Of a stretch of DNA of 64,000 nt, positions 23,333-31,919 are shown one piece after another. Within the stretch, counting starts at the first letter, position 1, and the number at the start of each line of letters is the position of its first letter. Location of the stretch: positions 94,217 through 158,216 of the forward strand of contig NSJK01000005.1 of NCBI GenBank assembly GCA_002632325.1, in the 5' to 3' direction. Source of the DNA: Lysobacterales bacterium (GTDB lineage Bacteria > Pseudomonadota > Gammaproteobacteria > Xanthomonadales > Rhodanobacteraceae). Under the pieces are notes generated by a model that ran no database searches, was not told where the DNA came from, and saw nothing but the letters and a program-made list of their open reading frames with translations. A program made the translations under genes and the position numbers.

Positions 23333-24768
23333 TGTTGTTCCGGAGTCAGTTCCGACTCGCCCATCCAGTAACACAGCAGCGGTGCCGGGACGCGCAAGAT
23401 TCGAGTGGTGGTGTCGGGCAGGTCGGCAATCACGCCGAAGTCGTCCAGCGATTTGGTGACCACGTAGCCGCGATCAATGGATTTCTGTTGGCAGAGTTCG
23501 AGCAATCCCTTGAGGTCGCGCAGGCCGGTGTGCTGGGCGCGGTATTTCACCTCGAAGGGGATGATCTGCCCACCGACTTCGGCGACGAGATCGACTTCTC
23601 TGTCCTTCTTGCCGCGCCAATAGGTGAAGCGCACGTTCTGCGCGTAGTAGCGGGCGAACAGGTGCTTGAACACGGCGGTTTCCGTTGCCACGCCCAGGGC
23701 GGTGGGGTCTTCGAGAATCGCCTTGCCTTTGAGCATCACCGCCGGTGCGATGGCGGCATCGGCCAGATAGATCTTGAAGCGGGCACGTAGCACGTCCTTG
23801 CCGTAGCCGAAGGGCGGCAGGCGGTAGATGAGGTGCGTCGCCTCCAGCAGTTCGATGAAGTTCTGCGCCGTCGGCCGCTTCACCTCCAGATTGGCGCAGA
23901 GGTCGACCATGTCGAGCAGGCCGCCATCGTGCATGCACAGGTAGAGGAAGGTGTGCTCCAGGTCCAGCACGCGGCGCACGCCGAACAGTGCGGTCATGTC
24001 GCGCTTCAACACCTTGTCGATAATGTCCTCGCGCAGCAGGCGCTGGGCCTGCGTGATGCTGTCTACTTGGGCCGACTGCGGAAAACCGCCGCGGACCAGG
24101 TACTCATGGAAATGCCCGACGTAGGGCGCGGCCGCCTCCGTGACACGATAGAAATCGGACTGCGGCCAATCGAACAGATCGCGCAAGGACTTGAGACGAG
24201 GCAGTGCCGGCAGCGATAGATTCTTGATCTGGAGATATTCGTAGAACGAGAGCGTCGTCAGACGGATAGTGTGCCAGCGGCCGACACCGGACTCTTGGCC
24301 GACCTCGACCAAGGGCATGGCCGAGCCGGTGAAGGCAATGCGCCGATCCTTGCGGAAATCCACCTGATGCTTGACCCAGGTACCCCAGTCGCGAATGAAC
24401 TGGGCTTCGTCGAGGAACAGATACTCCGGCCCATCGGCCTTCGGTTCGCGCTCGCGCCAAGCTTCGAGCACGGCATCGATGCCGGCGAGTTTGAGGATCG
24501 GATGGTCGAACGTGGCGTAGAGGATGTTGGCTGGCGGCACGCCTTCGCGCAGAAGCGCGTCGGCCGCCTGCAGCATCAAGGTGGTTTTGCCGATCTGCCG
24601 TGCGCCTGACAGTAGGACGGCACGCGGCGCGGGGGGATTGGTCAGCCAACCGTGCAGTTCCCGAAAAGCCGCACGCCGCCATTTCGGCAGGTCGGCAATG
24701 GCCTCATCCCGCCACCAGGGGTTGAACTGGGACAGGACAGCGACAAGCTCCTCTTTTGATACCCTCAT
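23329..24768 (-). CDS. AAA_14/DUF4143 ATPase, first gene of the restriction operon
   Basis: The product is 479 aa from ATG 24768. An N-terminal P-loop ATPase has Walker A SGARQIGKTT (54-63), Walker B YLFLDEAQ (116-123) and a sensor-like FTGSAMP. A C-terminal DUF4143 domain carries a nuclease-like pattern: D393 (REVD), E406 and K408 (FEVK). A middle helical part (about 230-330) includes the typical EYLVRGGFP. DUF4143 ATPases are common in bacteria and archaea, with poorly known function. The stop overlaps the hsdM start in ATGA, so this gene is translated with hsdMSR. No role in restriction is known to me; an accessory or regulatory ATPase is an inference from coupling. Confidence 0.9.
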   Translation of the reverse strand: MRVSKEELVAVLSQFNPWWRDEAIADLPKWRRAAFRELHGWLTNPPAPRAVLLSGARQIGKTTLMLQAADALLREGVPPANILYATFDHPILKLAGIDAVLEAWREREPKADGPEYLFLDEAQFIRDWGTWVKHQVDFRKDRRIAFTGSAMPLVEVGQESGVGRWHTIRLTTLSFYEYLQIKNLSLPALPRLKSLRDLFDWPQSDFYRVTEAAAPYVGHFHEYLVRGGFPQSAQVDSITQAQRLLREDIIDKVLKRDMTALFGVRRVLDLEHTFLYLCMHDGGLLDMVDLCANLEVKRPTAQNFIELLEATHLIYRLPPFGYGKDVLRARFKIYLADAAIAPAVMLKGKAILEDPTALGVATETAVFKHLFARYYAQNVRFTYWRGKKDREVDLVAEVGGQIIPFEVKYRAQHTGLRDLKGLLELCQQKSIDRGYVVTKSLDDFGVIADLPDTTTRILRVPAPLLCYWMGESELTPEQQ

Positions 24769-24804
24769 GGCCGTCAATCTAACAATAATAGAACCTCAAT
24801 GCAA

Positions 24805-24975
24805 CTACACATTAACAAAATACCATTTACTACCAAGGTAGCGCGTTTTTCGGGCTGATTTTTGGTACTCCTTTGGCAGGAATAGCTTGGCTTCCTGATC
24901 GAACAGCGCGTTCATGTGCTTGTCGTCAATCACATCACGTAGCCCACGATGACCGTCACGCAGACCGCCCTCGAT
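24805..24975 (-). pseudogene. Remnant of an unidentified gene (3' end only)
   Basis: A minus-strand frame ends with a TAG at 24805-24807 and gives a natural-looking protein tail of about 50 residues: ...DDKHMNALFDQEAKLFL, then KEYQKSARKTRYL and GSKWYFVNV. Upstream the frame runs antisense into the truncated Mur-ligase copy, so its 5' part is missing. It lies 36 bp upstream of the DUF4143 start, so the restriction operon promoter may be inside it or in the AT-rich gap 24769-24830. I do not recognise the family. It marks the right end of the island. Confidence 0.5.
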
Positions 24976-24976
24976 G

Positions 24977-25761
24977 TCCAGCTCCCGCTGGCCTGGTTCG
25001 CACTCGATGCCAACGCACCGCTGCTGGTCGATCATCGCGCACGCGAAGGGCTCACGTGCGGCGTGCGCGACGGCCATCTCATGCTCGAACAGGACGCAGC
25101 CAGCGAGGATCTGGGCGCGATCACCGCGATGCCGCTGAGCCTCGGCGGCAGCGCGCACTACAACGTCGCCAACATCGCCGCTGCGGTGATCGCTGCGCAC
25201 GTGCTTGGCGTGAAGGCCACACAGATGCGTGCGGTGCTCGCACGCTTCGGCGCCGATCCACGCGACAACCCGGGCCGCTTGCAGAGCCTTGATCTGGGCG
25301 GCGTGCGCGTATTGGTCGACTATGCGCACAACCCGGACGGCCTGCGCGGCCTGCTGCAACTGGCCAAACCCGCTGCGGGCGAACGCCTCGCCCTGCTGCT
25401 CGGGCAAGCCGGCAACCGCGAGGACGGAGAGATCCGTGAACTCGCGGGCGTCGCCGCCGAGTTTGCGCCCGATCGCATCGTGCTCAAGGACATGAGCGGC
25501 ATGCTGCGCGGACGCACAGTCGGCGAAGTGCCCGCGCTGCTGCGTGAGGAACTGCTGCGCCGCGGACTGCGCGATGAAAAGCTCGTCACCTGCCTCGACG
25601 AATACACCGCCGTGCGCACCCTGCTCGCCTGGGCACGCCCAGGTGATACCCTGGTCCTGCCGATCCACGGCAAGCTCGAACGACCCAAGGTCGACGCCCT
25701 GCTCGCGGCGATGCAGGCGCAAGGCTGGACCCCAGGCGCACCGCTGCCCGTGCCTGGCTGA
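24977..25761 (+). pseudogene. 5'-truncated copy of the Mur-ligase gene
   Basis: About 260 codons correspond to the C-terminal 45 percent of the protein encoded at 11836-13614. It lacks the N-terminal domain and the P-loop region. It begins near LPLAWFALDA (an ATG at 24949 would give an 11-residue unrelated leader) and stays in frame to the TGA at 25759-25761. The first about 65 codons differ from the left copy at many positions; the next about 180 are almost identical. The last 14 differ (QGWTPGAPLPVPG against MSWVPGDALPEPA). Without the ATP-binding region it should be inactive. It probably shows the ancestral 3' end of the resident gene. Confidence 0.85.
25171..25719 (+). repeat. Right copy of 549-bp direct repeat (inside the truncated Mur-ligase copy)
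   Basis: Same orientation and two differences from 13024-13572; offset 12,147 bp. It forms the right boundary of the island. Confidence 0.95.
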
Positions 25762-25912
25762 GCCGCATCTCGCACGTGGCGCAGCCGACGAACCCCACGG
25801 TACGCTTGAGCACGTTGTCTGCTGTCCACGCCCGCGTGTCGCTCGGCCAATCGCAGCCGTGAAACTCCTGCACCGCGTATTTCGTGGCGCGGATTTCTCA
25901 AGGAGCACGCCC

Positions 25913-26353
25913 ATGTCGATCCATCGGTTTCGACACCTGCTGACATCCGCTCTCGCCATGATTTGCCTCATCGCGGTCGCACCGAGTCCGAGCAAGGCAG
26001 ACGACGCCCTGGCCCGCAGCGAGTGCATGCAACGCTGGGGAGGCATCTGGAGTCCGCAGAACGCGAAGTGCGAGCTTGAAACGGGCACCAGGACCGCATG
26101 CGAACAGCGCGGCGGGAAAATGGCGCAGGCCGGCAGGATGGGAAGATTCCGCTGCATCGCGTCCTACGCCGATGGCGGCCAACCATGCACCGATTCAGGT
26201 CAATGCAAGGGCAAGTGCCTCTTCATGGGCGACGAACAAGAACGCCCCTTGCCGCAACCCGTCGTCGGACAGTGCAGCAGGAACGACAACCCGTTCGGCT
26301 GCTTCATCGAAGTCAGGGACGGGAAATTGCTCGCTGGCCTGTGCGTCGATTGA
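25913..26353 (+). CDS. Small secreted Cys-rich protein, function unknown
   Basis: The product is 146 aa from ATG 25913 with AAGGAG 9 nt upstream. A signal peptide is evident: basic start MSIHRFRH, then a hydrophobic stretch to about residue 27, with probable cleavage near SKA-DD. The mature part has ten cysteines spaced as in disulfide-bonded proteins (for example QPCTDSGQCKGKC) and ends FGCFIEVRDGKLLAGLCVD. I recall similar Cys-rich proteins with this GCFxEVxDGK ending in other proteobacteria, but no function. It lies just right of the island and 118 bp upstream of the HigBA operator, in the same direction. Confidence 0.75.
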   Translation: MSIHRFRHLLTSALAMICLIAVAPSPSKADDALARSECMQRWGGIWSPQNAKCELETGTRTACEQRGGKMAQAGRMGRFRCIASYADGGQPCTDSGQCKGKCLFMGDEQERPLPQPVVGQCSRNDNPFGCFIEVRDGKLLAGLCVD

Positions 26354-26470
26354 CGCATCGAGCGGCAAGCACAAGCGGCATGTGTTCATCGGTCCCATTG
26401 CGCGCGATGCCCCATGCTCGTGCATGGAGCCCGGCGCGCAAGCACGCGGGATGACCTTGCCTTGCCTGTC

Positions 26471-26487
26471 GTATAGCTACGCTATAC
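26471..26487. promoter_or_regulatory. Palindromic operator of the higBA locus
   Basis: GTATAGCTACGCTATAC is a perfect inverted repeat (two 7-bp arms, 3-bp spacer) ending 9 bp before the higB start. Position and form fit an operator bound by the HigA antitoxin for autorepression. Confidence 0.75.
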
Positions 26488-26496
26488 ACTGCCAGC

Positions 26497-26774
26497 ATGA
26501 TCCGAACCTTCCGGCATAAGGGCATCGAAACCTTTTCCGCACTGGCAAGACTTCGGGCATACAAGCCAAACACGCCACGCGCCTGCGCCTGCAACTGGCA
26601 CGTCTGAACGCATCGAGCACCCCGCGCGACATGGCCGCGCCCGGTTGGAAGCTGCACCCGCTGCACGGCAGGCTTGCCGACCATTGGGCTGTATGGGTTA
26701 GCGGCAACTGGCGCTTGACCTTCACCTTCGAGAATGGCGACGCGGTACTTGTGGACTATCAGGACTATCACTAG
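26497..26774 (+). pseudogene. higB: HigB/RelE-family toxin, frameshifted
   Basis: The first frame from ATG 26497 reads MIRTFRHKGIETF and then leaves the family sequence, stopping after 36 codons. The next frame continues as RTGKTSGIQAKHATRLRLQL, DMAAPGWKLHPLHG, HWAVWVSGNWRLTFTF and VLVDYQDYH to the TAG at 26772-26774. One extra T in the T4 run at 26533-26536 would restore a 92-residue HigB, the usual length. So the gene carries a one-base deletion, or the sequence has a homopolymer error, or translation shifts at the T-run. The ribonuclease-fold core residues are otherwise present. higA follows 10 bp downstream. Confidence 0.85.
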
Positions 26775-26784
26775 GGCAAACATC

Positions 26785-27072
26785 ATGGCCACCATGCACA
26801 ATCCCCCGCACCCAGGCGAAGTGCTGCGCGAATGGCTGACCGAAATCACCGTGACCGAAGCGGCGAACCGGTTGGGCGTGACGCGCGTTGCGTTGTCGCG
26901 CGTGTTGAACGGTTCCGCCGCTGTCAGCGCAGACATGGACTTGCGGCTATCGAAGGCCTTGGGCACGACCCCCGGAAGCTGGTATGCCATGCAAGCCGAC
27001 TATGACTTGTGGCAAGCGCAGCGCCGGTTCCGCGCAAAAGTACTCCCGATTGGCCGACACACGCACGCATGA
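26785..27072 (+). CDS. higA: HigA-family antitoxin (XRE/VapI helix-turn-helix)
   Basis: The product is 95 aa from ATG 26785 (a second ATG three codons later is possible). It begins MHNPPHPGEVLREWL after the alternate start, the classic HigA opening. The HTH reads VTEAANRLGVTRVALSRVL, then GTTPGSWYAMQADYDLWQ, also typical. It neutralises HigB and represses the operon through the palindrome at 26471-26487. It is intact, although the cognate toxin is frameshifted, so it may persist as an orphan antitoxin or autoregulator. Confidence 0.92.
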   Translation: MATMHNPPHPGEVLREWLTEITVTEAANRLGVTRVALSRVLNGSAAVSADMDLRLSKALGTTPGSWYAMQADYDLWQAQRRFRAKVLPIGRHTHA

Positions 27073-27372
27073 CCGAGCACCGCGCCCAGGGCTGATCCCC
27101 GAACACCCCTCAGCTTCCCCGGCTGGCGCGGGGGGCACGCATCGGGCGGAGGCGTTGCAAAGTCTGCGGAAGTCTGCGCTCGAAACCGCACGTTCCCGCA
27201 CGCGCAGATTATTTTCCCGACGAGGGGAATCAAACGGCCGCGACACCCGGCAACCGGCGGGCATCGCGCACCGGAAGAGCGCGAACCTGGAACGAATGGG
27301 GACTGAACGGGGACTGGCGCGAAGTTTCCAGCCGGCGATGCGCCAGCCTGAAATGCAGGTGATTGATTCAAA
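27073..27372. other. Intergenic region between higA and tRNA-Lys
   Basis: About 300 bp. I see no convincing gene, repeat or RNA in it. It would be the 3' side of the minus-strand tRNA. No integrase remnant or duplicated tRNA end could be recognised. Confidence 0.4.
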
Positions 27373-27447
27373 TGGTGGGCCGTGATGGGATCGAACCATC
27401 GACCAATGGATTAAAAGTCCACTGCTCTACCGCTGAGCTAACGGCCC
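27373..27447 (-). tRNA. tRNA-Lys (anticodon UUU)
   Basis: On the minus strand the 75-nt sequence folds as a cloverleaf. The acceptor stem GGGCCGT pairs with ACGGCCC, the D arm is GCTC/GAGC, the anticodon stem is GTGGA/TCCAT with loop CTTTTAA, and the T arm is GATGG/CCATC with loop TTCGATC. Discriminator A and an encoded CCA complete the 3' end. The loop gives anticodon UUU, and the body resembles bacterial tRNA-Lys. Confidence 0.97.
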
Positions 27448-27490
27448 GTCTTCAGACAATAACGCTGTCGCGCGCAGCGCGACGATCACT

Positions 27491-27592
27491 CCCCCTCTCC
27501 CGCCTGCGGGAGAGGGCACGGGGTGAGGGCCGGAAGCGCAAAGCCCAAACACCGCGAACAACCATTTCCCCTCTCCCGCTCGCCGGAGAGGG
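27491..27592. repeat. Pair of REP-like palindromes
   Basis: Two copies of an extragenic palindrome. Bases 27493-27516 hold CCCTCTCCCG/CGGGAGAGGG with a 4-nt loop, followed by a GGGGTGAGGG tail. Bases 27569-27592 hold CCCTCTCC/GGAGAGGG with an 8-nt loop. This C/T-rich palindrome with a GGGTGAGGG tail is a familiar dispersed repeat of high-GC proteobacteria. It lies between tRNA-Lys and the end of queC, where it could form a stem in the queC transcript 3' end. Confidence 0.75.
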
Positions 27593-27660
27593 CAGATCCC
27601 GCGATCGAACCGCACGCATCGTGGGGAAACGGGGTCGCGCAGTTTACCTGCGCAAGCGTC

Positions 27661-28344
27661 TCAGCGGTAGCGCGTGGGATCGGCCACGCCGGCGGCGCGG
27701 AAGCCTTCGGCGCGCAGGTGGCAGGCATCGCAATGCGCGCAGGCGCGGCCTTGTGCATCGGCCTGGTAGCACGACACCGTGGTCGAGAAATCCACACCCA
27801 GACGCAGACCTTCGCGCACGATGTCGGCCTTGCTCATGGCCATCAGCGGCGCCTGCACTCGGATGCGTGCGCCTTCGACGCCGGCCTTGGTGGCGAGATT
27901 GGCGAGCGCATCGAAGGCGGCGATGAACTCGGGTCGGCAGTCGGGATAGCCCGAATAGTCGACCGCGTTCACGCCGCACCAGATCTCGCGCGCGCCCAGC
28001 ACCTCGGCCCAGCCCAATGCAATCGACAGCATGATCGTGTTGCGTGCAGGCACGTAGGTGATCGGAATGCCCGTACCACCTTCGTCCGGCACATCGATGT
28101 CGGCGGTGAGCGCCGATCCACCGATGCTGCGCAGGTCGACCTGCACGAGCTTGTGTTCGATCGCGCCCAGATCAGCCGCGACACGGCGTGCGGCGGCGAG
28201 TTCGGAAGCATGGCGTTGACCATAGTCGACACCGAGCGCATGGCAGACCAGGCCGCGTTCGCGCGCAAGCGCCAGCGTGACTGCTGAATCCATGCCGCCC
28301 GAAACGAGGACGACGGCGTGTTGTGGCGTGGTTGCGGGCGTCAT
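27661..28344 (-). CDS. queC: 7-cyano-7-deazaguanine synthase QueC
   Basis: The 227-aa enzyme converts 7-carboxy-7-deazaguanine to preQ0 with ATP and ammonia, in queuosine synthesis. The PP-loop [14 protein letters not shown] is near the N-terminus, and [12 protein letters not shown] and [10 protein letters not shown] follow. The zinc site at the C-terminal end has four Cys: [21 protein letters not shown] 28344 is separated from the queE stop by a single base (TGAGATG), so the two are translationally coupled. Confidence 0.97.
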   Translation of the reverse strand: MTPATTPQHAVVLVSGGMDSAVTLALARERGLVCHALGVDYGQRHASELAAARRVAADLGAIEHKLVQVDLRSIGGSALTADIDVPDEGGTGIPITYVPARNTIMLSIALGWAEVLGAREIWCGVNAVDYSGYPDCRPEFIAAFDALANLATKAGVEGARIRVQAPLMAMSKADIVREGLRLGVDFSTTVSCYQADAQGRACAHCDACHLRAEGFRAAGVADPTRYR

Positions 28345-28345
28345 C

Positions 28346-29053
28346 TCAGTGTCCGGGCACATCGCCCCACAGCAGCTTGTGCAGTTGCATCTGGAAGCGC
28401 ACCGGCAGGTGGTCGTCGAGGATCCACTGCGCAAGCTCGCGCGGCGCGAGTGCGCCATGCACAGGCGAGAACAGCACTTGGCAGCGCCCATCGAGCGCGT
28501 GCTCGCGCAGACGCGCAACCGCCCAGTCGTAGTCGCCGCGATTGGCGATCACGATCTTGATCTGGTCATGCGGCAGCAGGTGTTCGAGGTTGCTCCACAG
28601 ATTGCGTGCGACCTCGCCCGAACCGGGCGCCTTGAGATCGACCACCTTGCGCACGCGCGCATCGACCGCTGACACATCGAGCGCACCGGAGGTCTCGAGC
28701 GAGACTTCGTAACCGGCATCGCACAGCCGCGCCAGCAACTGCAGGCAGCGCTTCTGCGCGAGCGGCTCGCCGCCGGTCACGCAGACATGACGCACGCGCT
28801 GGCTGGCAACCTCGTCGATGATCGAGTCGATCGTGCGCCAGGCACCGCCGTGGAAGGAATAGCTCGTGTCGCACCAGGTGCAACGCAGCGGGCAGCCGGT
28901 GAGACGCACGAAGACCGTTGGCCAACCGATCGAATCGGCTTCGCCCTGCAGCGAATGGAAGATCTCGGTGATGCGCAGGCGCGGCGTCGCCGCAGCCTCG
29001 TCACGTTCATCGGGGCTGCCGTCGGCGACGGAAGTGGCCGCGGCGCTCACCAT
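28346..29053 (-). CDS. queE: 7-carboxy-7-deazaguanine synthase QueE (radical SAM)
   Basis: In this 235-aa protein the radical-SAM cluster motif is [10 protein letters not shown] (Cys-x3-Cys-x2-Cys), near residues 53-62. It is preceded by [20 protein letters not shown] and followed by VCVTGGEPL. It makes 7-carboxy-7-deazaguanine from 6-carboxytetrahydropterin. I chose ATG 29053; a frame extension to 29119 overlaps cpoB and lacks support. It lies 10 bp downstream of cpoB and is coupled to queC. This tol-pal-cpoB-queE-queC order is common in gammaproteobacteria. Confidence 0.96.
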   Translation of the reverse strand: MVSAAATSVADGSPDERDEAAATPRLRITEIFHSLQGEADSIGWPTVFVRLTGCPLRCTWCDTSYSFHGGAWRTIDSIIDEVASQRVRHVCVTGGEPLAQKRCLQLLARLCDAGYEVSLETSGALDVSAVDARVRKVVDLKAPGSGEVARNLWSNLEHLLPHDQIKIVIANRGDYDWAVARLREHALDGRCQVLFSPVHGALAPRELAQWILDDHLPVRFQMQLHKLLWGDVPGH

Positions 29054-29063
29054 GGCGAAATGC

Positions 29064-29957
29064 TCAGTGAGCCGCGTCGACCGCCAGCGCACGCAGGCGA
29101 CCCTGCGCGAGACGGGCAACGGTGGTGTCGGGGTATTTCTGCGTCACCTGGGTGAGCGTGCCGCGCGCCGCATCGAACTGCTTGAGCTCGTATTGGCTGT
29201 AGCCGAGCTTGAGCAGGGCGTCGGGCGCCTTCTGGCTCTGCGGAAAACGCGTGAGCAGGGTCTGGAATGACTCCAGTGCGATCGGGTAATTCTGCGTTGC
29301 GTAGTAGGACTCGCCGAGCCAGTAGTACGCGTTGGCGGCGAGGTCGCTCGCAGGATACTGATCGATGAAGCTCTGGAAGCGGCGTGCGGATTCGGCGTAA
29401 CGGCCATCCTTGAGCGCGCTGAAGGCTTCGTTGTAGCTCGACGATTCGGCAGCCGGATCGGCCGGCGCTACGGGTGCAGCGGCTGGCGCAGCATCGGCGG
29501 CGGGGGCGGCGCTGCCGGCATCGCGGTCGGCTGCCGTCAGGGTGTCATTACCTGCCTTGGGCGCACTCGCCGCAGTACCGGCGCCACCCAATTGGACATC
29601 GGGCAAGGGTTCATTCGTCCTGGTCGGCTGTGCGGCCGCAGGTGCGCTCCCGGGCGCACGGCCTTCAAGCCGGCCCAGCCGGGAATCCAGATCGAGATAC
29701 TGCTGCTGATTGCGCTGCTGGGCCTGATCGAGTGCGTGCTGCAATTCCTCGACCTTGCCCTGCAGAGTCTGCACCTGCGATTGCAGTTCGCTGATCTGGT
29801 TGACCCGATCGACCGAGCCGCCCTGCGCGGGATTGGCCTGCGCTTCGAGCCGGGCGACGCGCTCGGACAAGGACAGCCGATCTTGCGCTGCCGCAGGCAT
29901 GACAACGGCAGCCGCGAGGGCTGCCGTTGCAATCAGCGCGTGAAACTTGAACGTCAT
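29064..29957 (-). CDS. cpoB: Tol-Pal accessory protein CpoB (YbgF)
   Basis: The 297-aa periplasmic protein has a signal peptide of about 25 residues, cleaved after AAA-QD. An N-terminal coiled coil (about 28-105: RVARLEAQ, ISELQSQVQTLQGKVEEL) mediates trimerisation. An Ala/Pro-rich linker (about 105-175) follows, then three TPR-like repeats (SSYNEAFSALKDGRYAESAR; ANAYYWLGESYYATQ; APDALLKLGYSQYELKQ). It coordinates Tol function with PBP1B during outer membrane constriction. It lies 6 bp downstream of pal. Confidence 0.95.
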   Translation of the reverse strand: MTFKFHALIATAALAAAVVMPAAAQDRLSLSERVARLEAQANPAQGGSVDRVNQISELQSQVQTLQGKVEELQHALDQAQQRNQQQYLDLDSRLGRLEGRAPGSAPAAAQPTRTNEPLPDVQLGGAGTAASAPKAGNDTLTAADRDAGSAAPAADAAPAAAPVAPADPAAESSSYNEAFSALKDGRYAESARRFQSFIDQYPASDLAANAYYWLGESYYATQNYPIALESFQTLLTRFPQSQKAPDALLKLGYSQYELKQFDAARGTLTQVTQKYPDTTVARLAQGRLRALAVDAAH

Positions 29958-29963
29958 GCCGGC

Positions 29964-30473
29964 TTACTTGGCCGTGTAGACGATCTCGACGCGACGGTTC
30001 TTCGACCAGCACGACTCGTCGTGCTGACGGCAAACCGGGCGCTCTTCGCCATAGCTGACGACATTGAGCTGGCTCGACGAGGCACCGGCGGAGCTGAGCG
30101 CGCCCTGCACGGCATTGCCGCGACGCTCGCCCAGACCGAGGTTGTATTCACGCGAACCGCGCTCGTCGGTGTTGCCCTCGAGCGTCACGCGCGCATCGGG
30201 GAACTGGCGCAGGTACTCGGCATGGCAGGAAATCTGTGCCTGGAACTCGGGCTTGATTTCGCTCTTGTCGAGGTCGAAGTAGACCACGCGCTGACGCAGG
30301 CAGGAATCGGTGTCGAGGCTGTCACGCGTGTAGCGACCGCCGTTGTCGGCCGGCTGGGTCTGCGTGGTGGTCGGGCCTTCCTGGGTCGGCGCCGGCTTGA
30401 CGTTCTTCTTCGCACACGCCGCGACGCCCGCGACGAGCAGAACCGAGAACGCGATACGAATGGTGTTGTTCAT
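29964..30473 (-). CDS. pal: Peptidoglycan-associated lipoprotein Pal
   Basis: The product is 169 aa from ATG 30473. The signal peptide ends in a lipobox with Cys20 (VAGVAAC). A short Pro/Thr-rich tether follows, then the OmpA-like peptidoglycan-binding domain: VYFDLDKSEIKPEF, VTLEGNTDERGSREYNLGLGERR and a late SYGEERPVC. The asparagine-threonine-aspartate-glutamate-arginine stretch is the diaminopimelate-binding signature. It anchors the outer membrane to the wall and binds TolB. It is separated from tolB by about 123 bp, which may hold its own promoter. Confidence 0.97.
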   Translation of the reverse strand: MNNTIRIAFSVLLVAGVAACAKKNVKPAPTQEGPTTTQTQPADNGGRYTRDSLDTDSCLRQRVVYFDLDKSEIKPEFQAQISCHAEYLRQFPDARVTLEGNTDERGSREYNLGLGERRGNAVQGALSSAGASSSQLNVVSYGEERPVCRQHDESCWSKNRRVEIVYTAK

Positions 30474-30596
30474 GGAGCAAAGCCTCGAATTCAGATGGTT
30501 GGATGGGACGACTTTGAAGGTCGCTACAGCAGCAAGGTCATGCCCGGCGGCATGCTGCACCGCCACGCACAACGAAAATTTCACTTTCCATTATGT

Positions 30597-31907
30597 TCAG
30601 CGCGGCCTGAACGGACCCCAAGCCGGTTCGCGCACATCACCTTCTGCATACCCCAATCGTTGACGTACCCGACCATCGGCCGACGCCGCAAACAGCACAC
30701 CGCGTGTCCCCTCACTCGCGGCGTAGAGAAGCATGCTGCCATTGGGCGCGAAACTGGGCGATTCGTCCTGACTGCCCGGCGAGACCAGAGTGGATTGGTT
30801 GGTGGTCCGATCCAGAACCGCAATACGATACACGTTTCCGCTGCCCTGCACCATTGCAAGCTTGATGCCCTTGGCATCGACCACGCTCGGGCTCGCGTTG
30901 TACTGACCCTGGAAGGTCACACGCGTGGGCTCGCCACCACTCGGTGGCAGCTGATAGATCTGCGGCTTGCCCGAGCGGTCGGAAGTGAAATAGATCGACT
31001 GCCCGTCGGGCGCCCAGCGCGGTTCGGTATCGATGGCGAAATGGCGCGTGACCTGGCTCAGCGCGCGACTGCCCAGATCGAGCACGTAGATGTCCGGATT
31101 GCCGCCCTTGGACAGGCTCAGGGCGAGCCGGTTGCCATCGGGGGAAAACGAGGGCGCACTGTTGATGCCACGGCTGTTGGACACGACCTGACGCGCGCCG
31201 GTGGACAGATCCTGCACGTAGACCGCCGAATTGCCGCTCTCGAACGACACATAAGCCAGGCGCTTGCCATCGGGCGACCAAGTCGGCGACAGCAAGGCCT
31301 CGCGCGAGCGCACCACCACCTGCGGGTTGTAGCCGTCGGAATCGGCGACCATCAGGGCATATTGCCCGTGCGGTGCAACGCCGGTCGCGGTGATGTAGGC
31401 GATGCGCGTCCAGAATGCACCGCGCACATGCAGGATCGCCTCGTACACTGCATCGGCGACCTGGTGGGAGATGTCGCGCAAGCCGCTGCGCTGTCCGCTG
31501 ATCACGCTGCCGGCCAGACGTTGCTGGCGCGGCACGTCGAAGAGCTCCCACTCCACGCGCACGCCATCACCGCTGTCGCTCATGCGACCGACCACGAGAT
31601 AGTCCTGCTTGAGCAGGCTCCAGGTCGGAAACTTGATCTCGGCCTGGCGCGTCGGGAATTCGACGATGTCGTTCCTGGGCAAGGTGCGGAACTGGCCCGA
31701 ACGGGCCAGATCGGCGCGCACGATCTCGCCGGGATTGGCATCGGGCGGCAAGGTCGTGCCGTCATACCCGAACGGCACCACCGCGATCGGCGTCGCCGTT
31801 GCAGTGCCGTTGACGATGTCGATGTTGAGCCCTTGCGCCTGCGCCGCACCTGCCAGCAGCAGGGCGGCCAGCGCGAGGAGCACACGGCTGATGAATGGCT
31901 TGGACAT
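30597..31907 (-). CDS. tolB: Tol-Pal periplasmic protein TolB
   Basis: The 436-aa protein has a signal peptide (cleavage near AQA-QG), then an N-terminal alpha/beta domain. A C-terminal six-bladed beta-propeller follows, with repeated SPTWSPDGKRLAYVS, APSFSPDGNRLALSL and EPRWAPDGQSIYFTS motifs. It binds Pal and links to TolA in the trans-envelope Tol-Pal system. It starts 12 bp downstream of tolA. Confidence 0.97.
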   Translation of the reverse strand: MSKPFISRVLLALAALLLAGAAQAQGLNIDIVNGTATATPIAVVPFGYDGTTLPPDANPGEIVRADLARSGQFRTLPRNDIVEFPTRQAEIKFPTWSLLKQDYLVVGRMSDSGDGVRVEWELFDVPRQQRLAGSVISGQRSGLRDISHQVADAVYEAILHVRGAFWTRIAYITATGVAPHGQYALMVADSDGYNPQVVVRSREALLSPTWSPDGKRLAYVSFESGNSAVYVQDLSTGARQVVSNSRGINSAPSFSPDGNRLALSLSKGGNPDIYVLDLGSRALSQVTRHFAIDTEPRWAPDGQSIYFTSDRSGKPQIYQLPPSGGEPTRVTFQGQYNASPSVVDAKGIKLAMVQGSGNVYRIAVLDRTTNQSTLVSPGSQDESPSFAPNGSMLLYAASEGTRGVLFAASADGRVRQRLGYAEGDVREPAWGPFRPR

Positions 31908-31919
31908 GTCGTGCGTTTC

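Noticed and set aside
24949..25761. Truncated Mur-ligase copy as a functional short gene
   Set aside because: It lacks the P-loop and N-terminal half, and its apparent ATG leader is unrelated sequence at the junction.
26497..26607. A 36-codon peptide from the higB start as a real small protein
   Set aside because: After codon 13 it departs from the HigB family, while the next frame continues the family to the normal end; a frameshift explains it.
27373..27447. tRNA-Lys as the attachment site of the island
   Set aside because: The island ends about 2.4 kb away, no tRNA 3' end is repeated near 13.6 kb, and no integrase gene is visible. The Mur-ligase duplication explains the boundaries better.
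27491..27592. CRISPR repeats
   Set aside because: Only two unequal palindromes with no regular spacing or spacers; they fit REP-like elements. No other repeat array was seen in the window.
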